Below, piece after piece: positions 1-14,500 of a stretch of DNA of 64,000 nucleotides. The notes beneath the pieces were generated by a model. That model was not told the DNA's origin. It worked only from the letters and a program-made list of their open reading frames with translations, and ran no database searches. This stretch comes from Klebsormidium nitens (lineage: Eukaryota; Streptophyta; Klebsormidiophyceae; Klebsormidiales; Klebsormidiaceae): positions 2,107-66,106 of the forward strand of contig DF237265.1 of the NCBI GenBank assembly GCA_000708835.1. The letters are read 5' to 3'. Position numbers and translations under genes: made by a program. The number at the start of each line of letters is the position of its first letter. Positions within the stretch are counted from its first letter, which is position 1.

Positions 1-979
1 GTGAGTGGGTAATCGCGGGTCTAGCCGGGTTACGCCTATAAGTTTCTGCATGGCTAGATGCGGAGAGAATAGACCGGAGCGAGCACCGGAGGTCAGTAAG
101 ACTGGCGTCTCCGGGCTCAGAGTTGAGAGCGTTCCACCGGACCCGATGAGGACCGGCAATAGCCGAGTAGCGCACGGCATCGCTGGACCTTGGGCGCACT
201 TGGTGATATGCTGCCACATAGTAGCTATGCTCCTACATCCTCTCGGGCCAGTTGTACTAAAGCCCGGGCCCAACAAAGCATCTGAGGCCCGTCACTCTGC
301 AAGCATCATGCCATGATACTCAAAATCTGTGGAAGCAGAAGCATGGTAAAGCATAAGTTCAAGCAGGCATGCTTGAGAGAAAGGGAAAGGGTGTACTCAT
401 TCTGAGGTGGCCCCGGCGGTTGGTCATATCAAAAAGTCAGCGACAGCTCGTGCAACAACGAGTTGAAGAGCTTGAAGCGATGCAAAGTAGGTGTCATAAA
501 ATAGCAAAGAAGAAGCGTAGAATTGTACATGTAACCACCCAAGTGAAGAACGGAGTGAGTCACAACTTTCCTACAGCGGAGTATCTAGGCACAATGCTTG
601 AGCCTTGTAGAGCGCCTCAACTATGTGTTGGGGGGAGCGCCTATGTTATGATGTTATGCCTGCACTTAATACCAATCACTGTACTGCCGAGTGCGCCGCC
701 ATTCCGCGGCGAGGAACTGGTTTTCCTGTCGCCGAACTGTGCAGGACTTGTGCTAGACCGGTGATGCATATGAGTGCAATGTGGGATCATGATTGGCCAG
801 CAGTGGGTGCTAAACGAAATTCGAACTCGAGTAATTTGCCGGATGGCTTCCATATCACCATATAGGCGGCATTTACTAGGATACACTGCCAACCGTCATG
901 TAAGTTTTATTAGATTTAGATTTAGATGCTTTAACGTCGGTTTGGAGCCATGGTCGGCTAAGTCGACGATTCTATCTAT
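1..979. other. Intergenic, probably decayed repeat sequence
   Basis: No exon chain with conserved protein could be built here. A basic, lysine-rich open stretch on the plus strand (about 369-560) looks like a possible mobile-element relic but matches no family I can name. The adjacent LINE fragment supports a repeat-derived origin for this end of the window. Confidence 0.35.
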
Positions 980-1344
980 TCAACTGGAACTCTGCACTAA
1001 GCTAGACCTCACTGCAAAGCTTAAGTGCAAATACCTCCCTAATGCATATGTATTCTGCGAATTAAGGAACGACTTCAGGCTTCCTTCTCTATCCTCAAAG
1101 ATGAGATCGGACAGTCTTCTAAGGTCGCTAGATATACGGGACAATTGAACACGAAATGGACCACGTCTTCTATCTGACCGATCGCACACAGCGTACAACA
1201 TCTTTCTGCACGAGGCTTCCCTTGCCAAGCTCCGGTCTCTATAACCAAACGATGAGCCCCGACTCTGAATCTGGCTAGCGTAAACAAGAACGTAGCATGG
1301 TCAATCTCATCCAGGTAAGACTCGTTCGAGTATCCCTGCTTCAC
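980..1344 (-). pseudogene. LINE (non-LTR retrotransposon) reverse-transcriptase C-terminal fragment, decayed
   Basis: Read on the minus strand, this gives the zinc-binding tail that follows the reverse-transcriptase domain in many LINE ORF2 proteins. Visible are a RFRVGAHRL-type segment, then a basic stretch, then CTLC, and then the HFVFNCPVY motif (Cys-x2-Cys ... His-x4-Cys). The match continues past 1075 in a second minus frame (an ALGRYLHLSF-type segment), so at least one frameshift has occurred. No catalytic FADD box or endonuclease is nearby. It is a short dead 3' fragment. The call rests on recognition of the motif and not on alignment. Confidence 0.65.
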
Positions 1345-2400
1345 ATCCCCAAAGTAAGTGCAGTACTTTATTCATGCTAGTGGTCGCGTATGAGCCTCAT
1401 AGAAACATTATGTGTTCGAGTTTTCCGATTATATTGCATTCACCAATAATCTCGGTATTATGTTTCACTTTATGATCTTTGTCGACTTGTGGAGCGATCT
1501 GCGCAAGGTTCCAGGTTCTTCACCTTCTTCATGGGATTGTATTAGTCGAGATTATTACTTTGCATGATATCTGGTAAGAAAGAAGGTGCATGATCGTGTA
1601 TAAGTTAAAGGCCAAGTTTCTCATCTATGGACTCCTAGTAGCGACTCAGCGGCTACTACTTCGTTCGTACCTAGCGCATCCGACAAACTGGGCACTCAAA
1701 CCTGATACGAGGCTGGGGACCGTCACCAATGGTGCATAACTGGTTCAGTTTCCGGTCCATTCTTGTGAAATGCGACCGGACACGCACACAACGATCTTAC
1801 GATTGAACTAATAGCCACGCACCATGAGAACCATATGTCAGAGGATTTGGGGCTTCCAACACACCTTTCCTACAAGTTTTCAGTAGAGTGCTCTATGTTT
1901 TTAGTATACAGCCTTTGCAACCGACCATCTAAATTGTATCTTCGGGTGCTACATGCCCATCGGCCACACATATTTCATACCCTATCGTACTTACACCGCG
2001 TGATGCAATTAAGCACATCAACTGGAGAAGAGAAATGCGAGGTCCTCTGCAGTCAGGCGCCCAAGAGCCTCTGCGGACCCCCCAACGGTTCTATAAAACA
2101 AGGAATCAGAAGGATTAATTATGGCTAGCAGCAAACGTTCGGGTGAATGCATCACAAGCGGAACAGTACTCAATCAAAACTCGACAAAAGTTTCAGGATC
2201 ACCTGAGCAGCCCTGCACAATCAGGTGCGTCCCTGAAGAACACACTTATACTCAAGTACGGAACTCCAAGCGTCCTCGAGCTTGGGACCCCTCCGTGACG
2301 AGCTTAGACTCTCGGACCCAGACTATGAAGCATTCTCAAAGAAGATTTACCGGGCAGGCGAGGTTCGATGGGGCATTAAAGCCGAGTCGGCTGCCGGTTG
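1345..2400. other. Spacer between LINE fragment and RAD16-like 3' end
   Basis: I see no supported gene. Open stretches on the plus strand at 1835-2128 and 2121-2660 lack recognisable motifs, and the latter overlaps the antisense of the helicase's last exon. The 3' UTR of the minus-strand helicase probably lies in the right part of this interval. Confidence 0.3.
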
Positions 2401-2510
2401 CCCAGCGCTCTGATTGCGCTGGCCATTGCAAGATCCGCAACCCGTCCAGCGGCGGACCAACCAATCTCCTAGAGCACAGCCACGAAATGATTGAGCTTTT
2501 AGGCACTCAC

Positions 2511-5500
2511 CCGTCGAACACTAGCTGCTTCTTCTCCTGCAGCTTCAGGATGCGTTCCTCAATAGTGTTCTCGATGACGAAGCGGGTGACCCTGAATACA
2601 GAAAGGAGAAACGGTATCTGGCAACAGTATCGACTGCAACGACAACAGGCAGGATGCTGAAGGCTGGAAAAGCACACGCCCTATGTAGGAAGGCGAGTTC
2701 TGAAACCTCCTGACTGCGAAACTAAGCGTCAATCAATCTGCCACAACAGAATCAGGTTCCAAGCTGCAAAGAAATGCAACGCGTTAACGTGTGGTATTCT
2801 ACAAATACCATCTTGGCAACCAACTTCGTGCGATTCGTTCAAATAAACTTGGGTCAGGCAGCCAAGTTTGATTGAAGCTGCAGAGAATTAGCAGATTCGA
2901 CCTCCTATGTGCTTACTGGATGGGTTTGTATTGCCCAAGCCGGTGGATGCGATCCTGCGCCTGCTGCTCGACTGCGGGGTTCCACCTGGACGCAACAAGT
3001 GACGCATGGCAGCCGTCAAAAAATGACACGTGGCTCATCAGGGGCATGGCTTTTTAGGGCGAAATGCCCTTGCTTCAGTTGCCTAGACTAGATTAGCACA
3101 GCCTAGAAACAGGGGCCTCTGCTATTCTTCGCGTCCAACGCGTCCATTGCCACACGGGGAAGGTCACCGAGCAAAAGGACGCTTTGAAGCGGGACTCGAC
3201 TCAGAGATGGAGAAACAGAGCAGTGACTGCGTTTTTCAGATGTTTTGTGTCCGCTCAGATGCATATTGTGCCGTTCTAAGGGTCCACAATGCGTCCTAAG
3301 TAAAACTCCCTCAAAGAAAGTGCCAAGGGTACAATTCAGGCTTTACGGTCCAAGCAGGTCGAGACTGTCGCCACAAGAGGCGCTGCAAACTCAACCCGCA
3401 AAAGCCAAAACCAGAGTGGTTTCAGGAGGGCGAATCTAGTCGAAAGTTGCTTTATAGGGGCAGTCGTTGATCGGCAGAAATCTTGCTTCTGCAACTGGCG
3501 AGGAGTACGACTCGTGTCAGAACACATTTTGGCAACCCTTGCATCAAGGAAGCAGTGTCCGCGAGAGTGACTGACCAAGGGTCCATGAGGAAGACGCGGG
3601 AGGCGACCGTCAAGTTAAGGGCCACGCCGCCAGCCTTGAGGCTCATCAGAAACACCTGCAGAGAAACGGTGGGCCAGTCTAAATCAGGCGTAGCAAAACG
3701 GAACCCACAAAATGACACGGTCTGAAGGCCGGAAACAATGACATGCCAGCAGATATTTCCCAGTCAGTCGTGATTGGTGAGAAGCCAGACCGTCGAGCAA
3801 GCGCTGAAGGTAAAGAAACAATAGATAACAGCGGGAGGCGGGATCGTCACAGGAAGGAAAGATGAAGGGAACCAATTCTAACTTCAATCGCGGGAGTCAG
3901 AATAGCAGAAAATTCGAAAACACACCACGTCGGCATATCGTCCAGTATACCCCTGGCCTTAAGCTCCCCCGTGCCTTAAATCTTTGATTTGCATTCAGAA
4001 TCTATCTGAGGGTGCAAACCCACCTTGGCGTCCGGGTCGTTATTGTGGTTCTGGTACATGCGGTCGCGCTATTCAATCCAGGAATCAGAATCTCAAGGTT
4101 ACTGAGCCCGAACTCCGATTCCCAAAACTACGTAAGCCTCGTGCAGAGATTTCCCAGATGTTTCAAAAATAACTTCGACAGTGCAGACCCACCTTGACGT
4201 CGGGGTCGTTGGTGAAGTCCTGGATCATGCGGTCGCGATGCTCCATGGACATGGAGCCGTCCAGCTTCACGCACTTGATGCCCGCCTTCTCCAGCCGGAA
4301 GTGGCACAGGTCCAGCATGCTCGTGAACTGGCTGAACACCAGGCCCTTCGCGGACGGGTCGTCCTCCGTCATCAGCGCTATCTCCTCGCGCTGCGGAGAT
4401 GGAAGAAAGGATTCGGTCGAGATTGGTTCAAGGGTCGGCTTGGCTTTCCAAATGACGCGTTGAGCCGGAACGGAACGAAAGGGTTCAAACGGAGTCGGGA
4501 ACCTGCCTCGGTTGTAGAAGTACGGAAGCCGAATCCTCTTGATGGAGCGAGAACCAATATTGAATTTGGGTGATCAACCCAAGAAGTTTGACGGCAGCTC
4601 GGGAGGTTGGTGACGATCGGGTACGTTCATCGGCTATAAAATGACGCCAGTCCAGTTGTCGAACGTCGATTAAGTACGCCCGTTGACAAACCACTTGAGA
4701 TTGGCTTCGCCGTTTTCCACATCCACCCAAAACCCGTAGGTTCCTCACCAAAGACTTCGGATGTGACCATGTTGTAAAGGCGATGTCAAAGCGACTCCGG
4801 AAAAGAATAAAAGAAAATGGAAGTGCGGGGCCCTGCACTCACGAGCGCCTCGATCTTGGTGCTCGTCTGGAACCCCCCCAGGTTGATCCGGTTCAGGATG
4901 CTCGTGCGCTTCTTGCTCATGCTCGCAGCGGTCGCTACCGCTGCTGCTTGCGCCGATCCTGCGGCGCAGAAAGCAGACAGCACTGAGTAATGACGCCCTT
5001 TGCAACGCTCAAAGAGCTCTCGACAAAGTGCGAAAGCACCTCAGACCGAAGCGCCAAAAGAAAAGGTGTGTCGAAAAGAGAAGTTGCTAACGCTCAGCCT
5101 CCACTGAACGTTCAAAAAGCGTTCCAATTTTCACCAGATGTGCCGCCCGCCAAACTTCCTTCTCTGCAGGGTCACACTTGAAAACGTCGTGCAACAAGAC
5201 CGAAGAACTGTGCCGAACTTTTGGACGCAACACGCCGGCTGCTCCGCCCGAAAACCCCGATGGCGTGGAACTAGGGGTGGGGAGAGCTTCACCTGTGAGG
5301 TCGACGGTGAGGGGTCGTTGGCAGGTCGGGCAGCCCGCCCCTCGAGCGGTCTCCGCATCCCCACCGGCGCCTGCCACGAACTCGCTCAGGCACGCTCGGC
5401 AGAAGCTGTGCTTGCAGGCCGTCACCTACACGCATATTCGATGATCCGTCCACCGGTTGATAATCAATGACTGTATGCTCTAGAAGTAATTGCGAAAAAA

Positions 5501-8500
5501 AGGGGCGAACGACGTAGAGGGAGAAACCACGATAGTGAGCGTCGGAACAGTCTCCAGCAGAACGAGACGGACCCCGAGTTGGGTTCATTTCGTGCACACT
5601 GCGTCTCTGGAGTTCTCCCTTATAAGAGCAACGGAATCATCTGCCAACCGAGGCTCTCCTACCAGCTGTCACCGGAGGGTTTGGTACCGTTTGAACCAAA
5701 TGGTACCCACTGCCACAACATTGCGTCGCTCTTCACGACCCTTGTCTTTTCAAGCGACTAATGCAAAGCAGACAATCTCCGAGCCACCTCTAAGCTTTGT
5801 AACTAGGCGTTGGAAAAAGCGGTCTCCTCACCACTGCGTCCTCTGCGGGGTCGTGGCAGATCCCGCACACGTCGTTGGGCTCCTCCTTCTCCTGGCCGGC
5901 CGAGGCAGGCGGGGCCGTCGCGGAATGGACCACCAGGTACGGGTGGTCCACGGCCTGCAGTGTAGATAGGCACCGTTCAAGCATAGAGATGCTTTGTTTT
6001 GCATCATGAACGAGTGATACTTCAGGCAAGCAGTTGCTCTATTTGAGCTTGCGGTGTGGACGGGCAGGAGTTCAGTCAATGGGTTATTCCGGCGGCGTGA
6101 ACTTGCCTGGATTCGGCTGATGCGAGGCTCAGGATAGGAAGGAACCATGATGCGAACCATGAATCTAATCTAATCTGACATGGATAAAGCTAGCCCAAAA
6201 AGATAGCTGGATTTAAAAACCCTCTTGTCAGATTTTTGGGTACTACGTTGGCTCAAGGGCCTGCTCAAAACCAGACTCCTAAAAAACCGCGTTCCGCCCA
6301 CAAGACGGGACTGAGACTGCCGAGACAAGAACCAAGGAGATCAAGAAAGCTGGCCCTCACCTGGCGCAGGCGGATCAGGAGGTCGAAGATGTGCGCGTAG
6401 TTGTTGAGCACGGTGCCCGAGTCGACGTACGTGGCGAACTGCGACTGGCTCTGCGTGTAGAGCGCCTCGTAGAAGTCGGCCTCGCGCGGGTCGAACGCGT
6501 CCTTGCGCAGCAGCGTCTGAAGAAGAGGCGAGCGAGAGTTAGTTCCTGAGTTTGTCCTTGACATCCTTTCGAATCATCAGCTGACCAGATACCTGACCCA
6601 CACTGCGTTTTAGGCGGTGTCTTGAGCTGAGTCCAAAGCCGAAGTACAGGGAGAACCCTCGGGCCATTTGCGCCAATATCCTGGTCGGCTTTGACTGGCC
6701 GGCCATGTTAAGCACTGCCAAGTGGGCAACGCCATCACACAGATGCTCCCGAAACGACGTCAACCGAGCTTCTCCGAAAGCGACTTGGAGCAACTTCTTG
6801 ACTTACAGCGCGCATCAGCACTGAACTTCCCAAAATCTCACACCCAAACCACACCGCAGCTTTGCCTCCACTCATCGTGAGGCAGGCGGGAGCGCAAAGA
6901 GACGGACTCTCGCGCAGCATGGAGACAGCCCGAGGTGTCTCAAGATCGCATTCTATAGAGTGTACAAAAAGCATACAGAAGGTCTGCCTCCAACCTAACA
7001 AGGCCGATCAGCATAAAGATGGATGCTTACGCAGCGCGGAGGCAGCGCGAGGTCTGCGGCGCGCTCAACCTTGGTCCGGCGCAGGAGGGCCGAGTCGAGG
7101 ACCTTGGCCTTCAGGCGCAGCATCGCCTTGCGGCCCTCGCCAACGTAGCCAAATTTCTTGATGGGGTTGGCCACGTACTGCAGGCAGGGAAAAGAGGAGT
7201 GACTGAGCAGATTGAGAGATTGATGTGCTTCATGGAACATGGAAGAGATTGAGCGACACAGAGCAGATTGAACGAGCCCTGACTTTGCAAGGGAGACACG
7301 TTGACTAAGCAGATCAAAAGGTAGCGTTGAGTTCGTCATTGCAACAACAACTCGGTGGGGCCGGCCGTTCTGCATGTAGGCAGGAACGGAGCGACGTCAA
7401 GAGAAGAACAGTGGCATGGATACGACACTGCAGGACCTTATCTGCATGGAGCAACTGGCACAAACAACCGGCAAGGCACAGAAGAACTGACGTCCAGAGG
7501 CGCAATGTCGGCAAAAACGCAAGAAAGAAGGCCGTTCATTCCGCAGAGCTTGACTGGTCGTACTGCACGAGGACAGCTTAGAGACAGAGAAGTCGTCGAA
7601 ACGGCTTATAACAAAAGGTACGCCAGTACGAGCAGCACGATGCAGACTCCAACAACAAAAAGGACGGCGTTAAAGTGCTCGACAAAATGCGTGCAGAGAC
7701 AGACCGGACTGACGACAAAGAGCGTTTGCTTCTGACAGAGGTGCTAGAGTGAATCAAATGTCGAACAGCGAAGGGATGAGGGGTGCAAGGTGCTGGTTCA
7801 AGCGGATCCGAAGAACGGGCCCGAAAAGACTACTTTGAGCGCAAACGCAGAGACCTACAAGCGACATTAACCACGATTCACGACAACTCAAGCACAGGCA
7901 ATCCACTTAGACGCGGTCCAGAGGGCACGGAGCAGGTCAAAGCAAGCACTAATGGATACGTCTAACAGCAAGAAGACGTCATAGGATTTCAAACCAAACG
8001 GAACAGTGCAACAAGGGAAAGACTATGGGGGAAACCAAAGAGTGAAAGGACGACCAGCTCCTAGAAGACGGAAAGGCTCCAAAGATTGGAACCACAGATA
8101 CGGTTGACAATAAGACAAGCAGCCCGTAGGAGACAAGTCCATTTTTTGGCCATCCGGAACCATTGAAGCACATTGAAGCCTGGGCTTGCTTCAGACACAT
8201 GATCGTCAATACCAAGATGGCCAAGAGCGGGCTAAGAGAAAAGTCGTTTTAGACAAGCGAGGCAGAATCTAACATGACCACCAAAGTCGGATCAGCAGGG
8301 CAGTCGGCACATCAGACTTTGGGTGTGTTAAGCTCATTTCATAGGAACCTCGAAAGGCTCCGTCGATTGGCTGTTCTTATGTTGTTTTTGTAATCAATTG
8401 TGCCGGAGCCTGCTGATGACCACATTCTCAAGTTTCAAATATAACATGATCAGATCGCAACTGAGAAGGCAAAGGAAGCGACAATCTAACAAAGATGAGG

Positions 8501-11500
8501 CGTTTGGTGGAATGGGGCGGCGTGTGCATCAAACATGGGTGTATGGCTAATCTCAGTTGCAATCGCAAGGATCGCATCGATTGGCTGTTCTTATTTTCTG
8601 TGTGTTTCATCATACGCACTGCGCTTCCACTGCCTGCTGATAAAGACACTCTTAAACAAGAGAAAATAACAACAGAATTCAAGATTAAGAATAAAGAGCA
8701 GAAGGTGGCTGACAAAGACGAGGCGGTTCGATGGAGTGGGGCGGCGTGTGCATCAAAGAATGGGTGTATGTCTAATCTCAGTTGCAACCGCAAGGGTCGC
8801 ATCGATTGGCTGTTCTTATTTGCTTTGTGTTTCATCATACGCACTGCGCTTCCACTGCACTAATCGAGCAACCAAGCACATATAAGTCTGAGCAAAAAAC
8901 TCAGCAAGCAACAGCTTGGTGAAGCAGAAACGAAAGCACACAAGCCCGGACAGCCAGCCGGACTGGATGTCGCAGGCAACGTGGCTGAAAAGTTGGCATT
9001 CGCTTGCACAACAGATAAATGACGAATCCTCATGCAAGGAACGAGCCCAAACAGAAACCCCGCATCATCTCTTACTACTTGTACAGCTACGGAGAACATA
9101 CAAAGGGACGGACCTTATCAAACGGCCCGCAATCAGGCTAGTAAAAAATGTGCATGGAAACAAGCAGAGACCAAAACTCCCACTCAGATTTAAGAGCCAC
9201 AGGCATGCTCCTACATCCACGATCAACATATCAGATTCGAACCGTGATGTGTAATTCACGCAAAAATGGTCCCAAAGACATCCTGGCAGAAATGCCTCAC
9301 TCAGTAGAACTGCGACCCTTGAATTCCTGACATCTGAAACACCTCAAGACCTCAATCCCCAGGCCACACGACAAACCCGAAAGGCCAACACCACAGAAAA
9401 ACTTCTCACCTTGTTCCACCAGCAGAAGTGGTGCAGCGGCGAGTGCCCGCAGTCGTCGCACTTGCGCCAGTCCTTGCCGAAGCGGTAGTCGAGCGACTTG
9501 CAGTCGCACTTCTTGCAGAAGTAGTACGCATACGGATCCATGCGCAAGAAACGCACGAGCGAGTACAGCTCCCCAACGCGGTTCTGGAGGGGCGTTCCGC
9601 TGAGCGCCCACTTGAACTCGGACTGGATAGCAAAGACCGCCTTGGCCGTGCTGCACCGACGGTCCTTGATGCTGTGTGCCTGCGAGCAAAGAAAGGCGGA
9701 CTCAACGACCAGGTATACAAGATCACGAAGAAGCTTCTCATGGAAAGATGTAGTGGGTTGGTGTCACTCTGCTGCATCCAAAGACAGGAACAACGAGAAA
9801 GAAAGCATTAAAACGGATTAGTGGACTTAATGTCACTCTGTTGCATCCAATAATAAAGAAGATAAAGAAGGCAAACAGAAGAGTGAATCAAAACCAGCGA
9901 CCATCCCTGCCTCGCCTGACCGTAACTGGTGCAGTGCCAAGATACGAGAACGACAACTGAAGACAGTAGAGGTTTCGCAAACCAAAGATAGCTTGCGAAT
10001 GACTCAATCAGAGGTTGGAACTCAAAAAGACAAGAACCATCAGAAACGGCGAGAGACTTCCCACCTCGTCGAGCACGATCCGCGCCCACTGCACCGAGTG
10101 CAGCGCCGAGAAGCCCGACTTCTCCGTGCTCGCCGCCGGCCCCTCGTCCACCGCATCGATCGCCGCCTCCACCGCCGTCGCCAAATTTGTCGACGTCACT
10201 CGCCCGAACCGCACGCCCCGCCTGCCGCCGCGACCAAACGGCATCCCCTTTCCGCTGGTGGAAAGTTCTTCGTCCTCGGGGGAGGGGTCTGAGGCGGCCT
10301 TCTTGCCCTTTCCGGAGGCTTTGGAGGGTTTGGAAGCGGCAGCTTTGCCCTTGAGCTTCGCCTTAGGGTCGTCCTCGAACTCAAAGGGCTCCTCAAGGGG
10401 GGACTTGCCTTTGGTAGCTGCGGCGGACTTCTGCAGAAGGGGGACCCCGTCTTGTTGAATTAACGAGACTTGCATTTTTTGTTCGTGTACCAGATTTGAC
10501 CCAAACGGAGATGAAAAAAATCATTGCAATGAGGGACACCTCAATTCCGTGAGAAAACGGTCGGGCTGCCATGGGAGCTGCCGAATGTTGTGATGGTACG
10601 TAACACTTGGATGTGGACAAGCAACCCAAGGGCTTTTAGACACCTCTCTCACTCTGCGGATGCATTCAGCTGCGACTACCATGGAAAGGCTGACGCAGAT
10701 AGTTAGATCCGACAACGGTCAAAACATAGGACTCTTTCTGCAACGTCTTCAACAAAGTGTCAACTCAAACTAAACCCATGAAAAGCCGAAGGATCGCTTC
10801 TGAAAGAGCGGGAGCAATGTCTGCGACTGCAAAACTCCAGCTCAGAAGTGAGCCCAAGGCTACAAGACATAACCTACCACAACGCTTCGAAAACCATACC
10901 CAACTCTTATTATTACCAACCAACCTGAAACCTGAACCGGACACCACAAAAGCGCGTACCTTGTAGTTGCGGGGCAGCTTCTTCTGCTGCAGCGCGAGCT
11001 TGTCGCTCTTGCGCGCGGTGGGCCCGCAGAAGAAGCGCAGGTGGACCTTGAGGCGGTCCGGGTAAAACTTGCGGCCGCACCACTTGCACTCTTCCTTGTC
11101 TGGCATCACGTTCTTGCGGTGCTCACTCTCCACGATGCTGTACGTCGTCAGCACCTGCGAGGCAAATGATTCAACAGGATTGAAGCACCTGATATGCATT
11201 TGCGGGGAAGGCAACCTAAGAAAAGGAAAAGAGAAGAAGGAGGTCAGCGCAGCAGTCTAATTTGGAAGGCAAGAAGGGGATGCTTCCACGCGTGTCACAG
11301 AAACCATGTCCTCTTCAACGATCCAGCCAAACGCTAAGCTCGGTAAATGAGTTCATGGAGACTCTGTTGACATCTTCTGCCGCAAGCGTTCCCAGCGCCT
11401 AAGCTGCTCCAACACGACCATTTCCAGAAAAGCACTGGCAAGTCAATACACAGCACAACAGTAAGATCGTCACCAGCGACACCCAGGTAATCTTTGCTTG

Positions 11501-14500
11501 ACACTAGAAGGGGAAAGCGGGTACTCACAATGTCGTACTGGGAGAGGACCTCGAAATCGATGTTCCTCTTGGGGCCGTGGTAGACGAGCACCTTTAAACT
11601 CCCAGGGGCAGTGAAGCGTGCAATCTCGCTGCGCCACTGGATGACGGCGACAAGGGGGCACACTACCAGCGTGGCCTTCACCTTGGGGAGGGGCGGGGCG
11701 CTGCACGGATGGGTTTGGATGGGCTTTGGTACCTGGTTGAAAGAGGCCTGACCAGGACGATGATGTGCATTCCTCCACTCCCTGCATCACAACACTATGG
11801 ACAGACGGAAGTGGAAGCATATGAAAATCACAGGTCCACAGGTTCTTAACTGCAACTGATACATCAGACGACCTTGCAGGAAGATAAATAAAACCTGTTG
11901 ACAATGACGCCACTGCGCCAAGGGTACAAGTGCCCCCTGCTTTCAGCTGTGCATTTGACAGCCATTTCCTCCAGCTTTCTTTGATTTGTGACATGTAAAC
12001 CCTTAGCGCACCAAGCTCGTCAGCTGGAGCGATACACAACTCATCCAGTTTTTGAAGCATACAAGCAGAATCCTGCCCTTACCTGGTGGACGGGCCTGCT
12101 GATGTGGACGCGTGCTGGTGGGCGGCCGCCGAACACGCTTGCTTGGTGGCCTGACCCGCCTTGCTGACTGCGGCAGCACTCAGAGGGGGTGGCTGCGAGT
12201 CCTTGTGGAGGTGGCGAGCGGTCACCACGAGAGAGATGGCCTGCAGGCAGTGAAGCACTCGTTTCACCGCTTGATTGCAGGCTTGATGCAGATAGTGGGT
12301 AAACTACCGCTTCATTTAGCTCCTAGAGGGAGATGAAGGAGGCGACCGAAAGCAACAAAAAGAAGAAATGCTCTTTTATCCAATCAACTGGATCGATTTT
12401 CTAGAAGTGCTTCTCACATCGCTCAAGTGACAAGGGCACTGATTTGAAAAGAATGCATGACAGCGTTGGCTGTGACAACCCCTCACCTGAATCGTTTTGC
12501 CCATGCCCATCTCATCTGCCAGGATACCCCCCTTCACACTACCCCGCTCTTGATCAATTGCCCACGCTAACCACTCCTGCATTCGACACAGCATACATCA
12601 GCTCAAATTTTCGCCCTTGTCACGCACACCCCATTGATTTGCTTGGCGCCTAAGGGGCACTGCAGATATGGCTGGCTTTCATGCTAGAGAAAACACTCAA
12701 CTGAGACCCAAGGTGGACCCCAACCAACCTCTGTCTTGCGCTGTGAGAACTTGACAGCCCAAGTTTAGACTGACAACGATGAAGGACTTACCTTCTGGAA
12801 AGGCAGCAGAGGCATGAGCATCTCAGACGGGGGTTCTCTGCAAGAAGCATACGTTGAGGGTCAGAAGCCATGCCAAACCCAAGTCAGCACCCCCACAAAG
12901 GATCCCACATGTATCTTGAAAACGTGTACTTTATCCCTGAGATTCAACCTCACAGCCTACTCTGGACACATGTGAACAGCCTGAGAATATGAATCAGTAC
13001 CCCACAGCGCAGTTCATAAGGCGGTAGACCCCGGAAACCCCTCATTTATCCAGGACTTGAGATCTATTCAGATGACCATCCTAGGGTTCCACCCAATGCG
13101 GTGGTAGAACTCACAGCTTTGGCTGCGGCCCTGATCGCCGCGTCATTTGGTCTGGATCAACACCTTCTTCGTCGCTGCCGCCCCACACGTTGTAGTCCCC
13201 ATCTTCGTCCAGGTTGTGGGGGTTGAGTGGAGCAGCCTTCTTCTTGCCCTTGGCGGCCGGTTTTCTGAAACAGATGATTGCAAACCGTTGTAAGATACAA
13301 AGACAGAGGAAGAATGGTGTCACTCCGCCAGCAGGGACTCGCTGAACTCATACAGGCAAAACTTCGCAGCAATGTAATGATTCTTAGTACAGAATACTGA
13401 CACAGCATTCAGATGTATCAAGGTGGGAACCAGAAGCCAGCTCAAATTTACTACCTCTGACAACCCACTGGGAAGCTTAAAGCAAAAAATCTTCACCTGG
13501 CAGCTTTCTTCCCTCCCCCCTTCTTGCTTGCGCTCTTCTTCCGGCCCTTCTTGGCAGGAGCAATGGGCTCCTCATCTGGCGAGCCTTCCTCATCAGACTC
13601 CTCAACCGCCTCACTCTCAGAACCTCCATCCTCGTCTTCAGAGGCCCGGTACTCAGAGCCATCTGATTCAGAGCCGCCAGAATCTTTCTGAACGACCACT
13701 TTCTGTTTCTTGTTTGCAGCAGCCGCTCTCCTTGCAGTGGGCCGTTTCCGTGGTGCTGCTTTCTGTTTGGCGCTAGCAACCACCACCTCGTCCTCACTGG
13801 AGGAATCTGGAAAAACCCCAGATGTAAGGTAAGAAAGAAAGACTAACCTCATAACAACACACAATACGTGCGAGCTAAGAATGAAATCTTTTGCGGAGAA
13901 GGTCTTGTTGCTCTCAACTCCAGGGGTTCTCTTTGTTTCAAAAACCGGCGACAACGGAAGCAAAGTAAGACCACCTTCATGATCTGGACTCTTCTCAGTG
14001 TAAGATGGCCCAAAGGACTTCTGCTGATGACAATGGTCAAACGCCATACATTCTGCCATCTTATGCCCTTTAAGCCAACAAAAGGAGTGAACCCCACAAC
14101 CACCAAGCAGTAATGGCAAGATAACTAGAACATAGAACACAAAACCCATTTGTCAAGTCTACCAACCGATTTACAGACCCCATGCTCAGGTTTCATGTAG
14201 AGCACAGCTTCGTCAATTGATGATGACCACGTTCCATATTGACCAGGAAGGTGCATGCTTGAGATGAACGCCTGGTGCATTGCAACAGGCCCTAGATCAG
14301 AGTAAGCAGACCTACTTCAAAACTCATAAGCATCTAATCACATGACATATCAAACCAAGGCGCTTTGATCTGCACCTGATGCGCTCTCCTTTTCAACCTC
14401 CATTGGCTCTGCATCACTGTCGCTTACTGGCACCACCTGACCCGTCACTGCAAGAGAAAATTTGTGCTTATGAAGCAATTGATGAAGTAAGAAACAACCG

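Noticed and set aside
13849-14149. Open stretches on both strands upstream of the acidic helicase exon
   Set aside because: They lie inside the intron before the exon that starts at 13806, with no homologous content.
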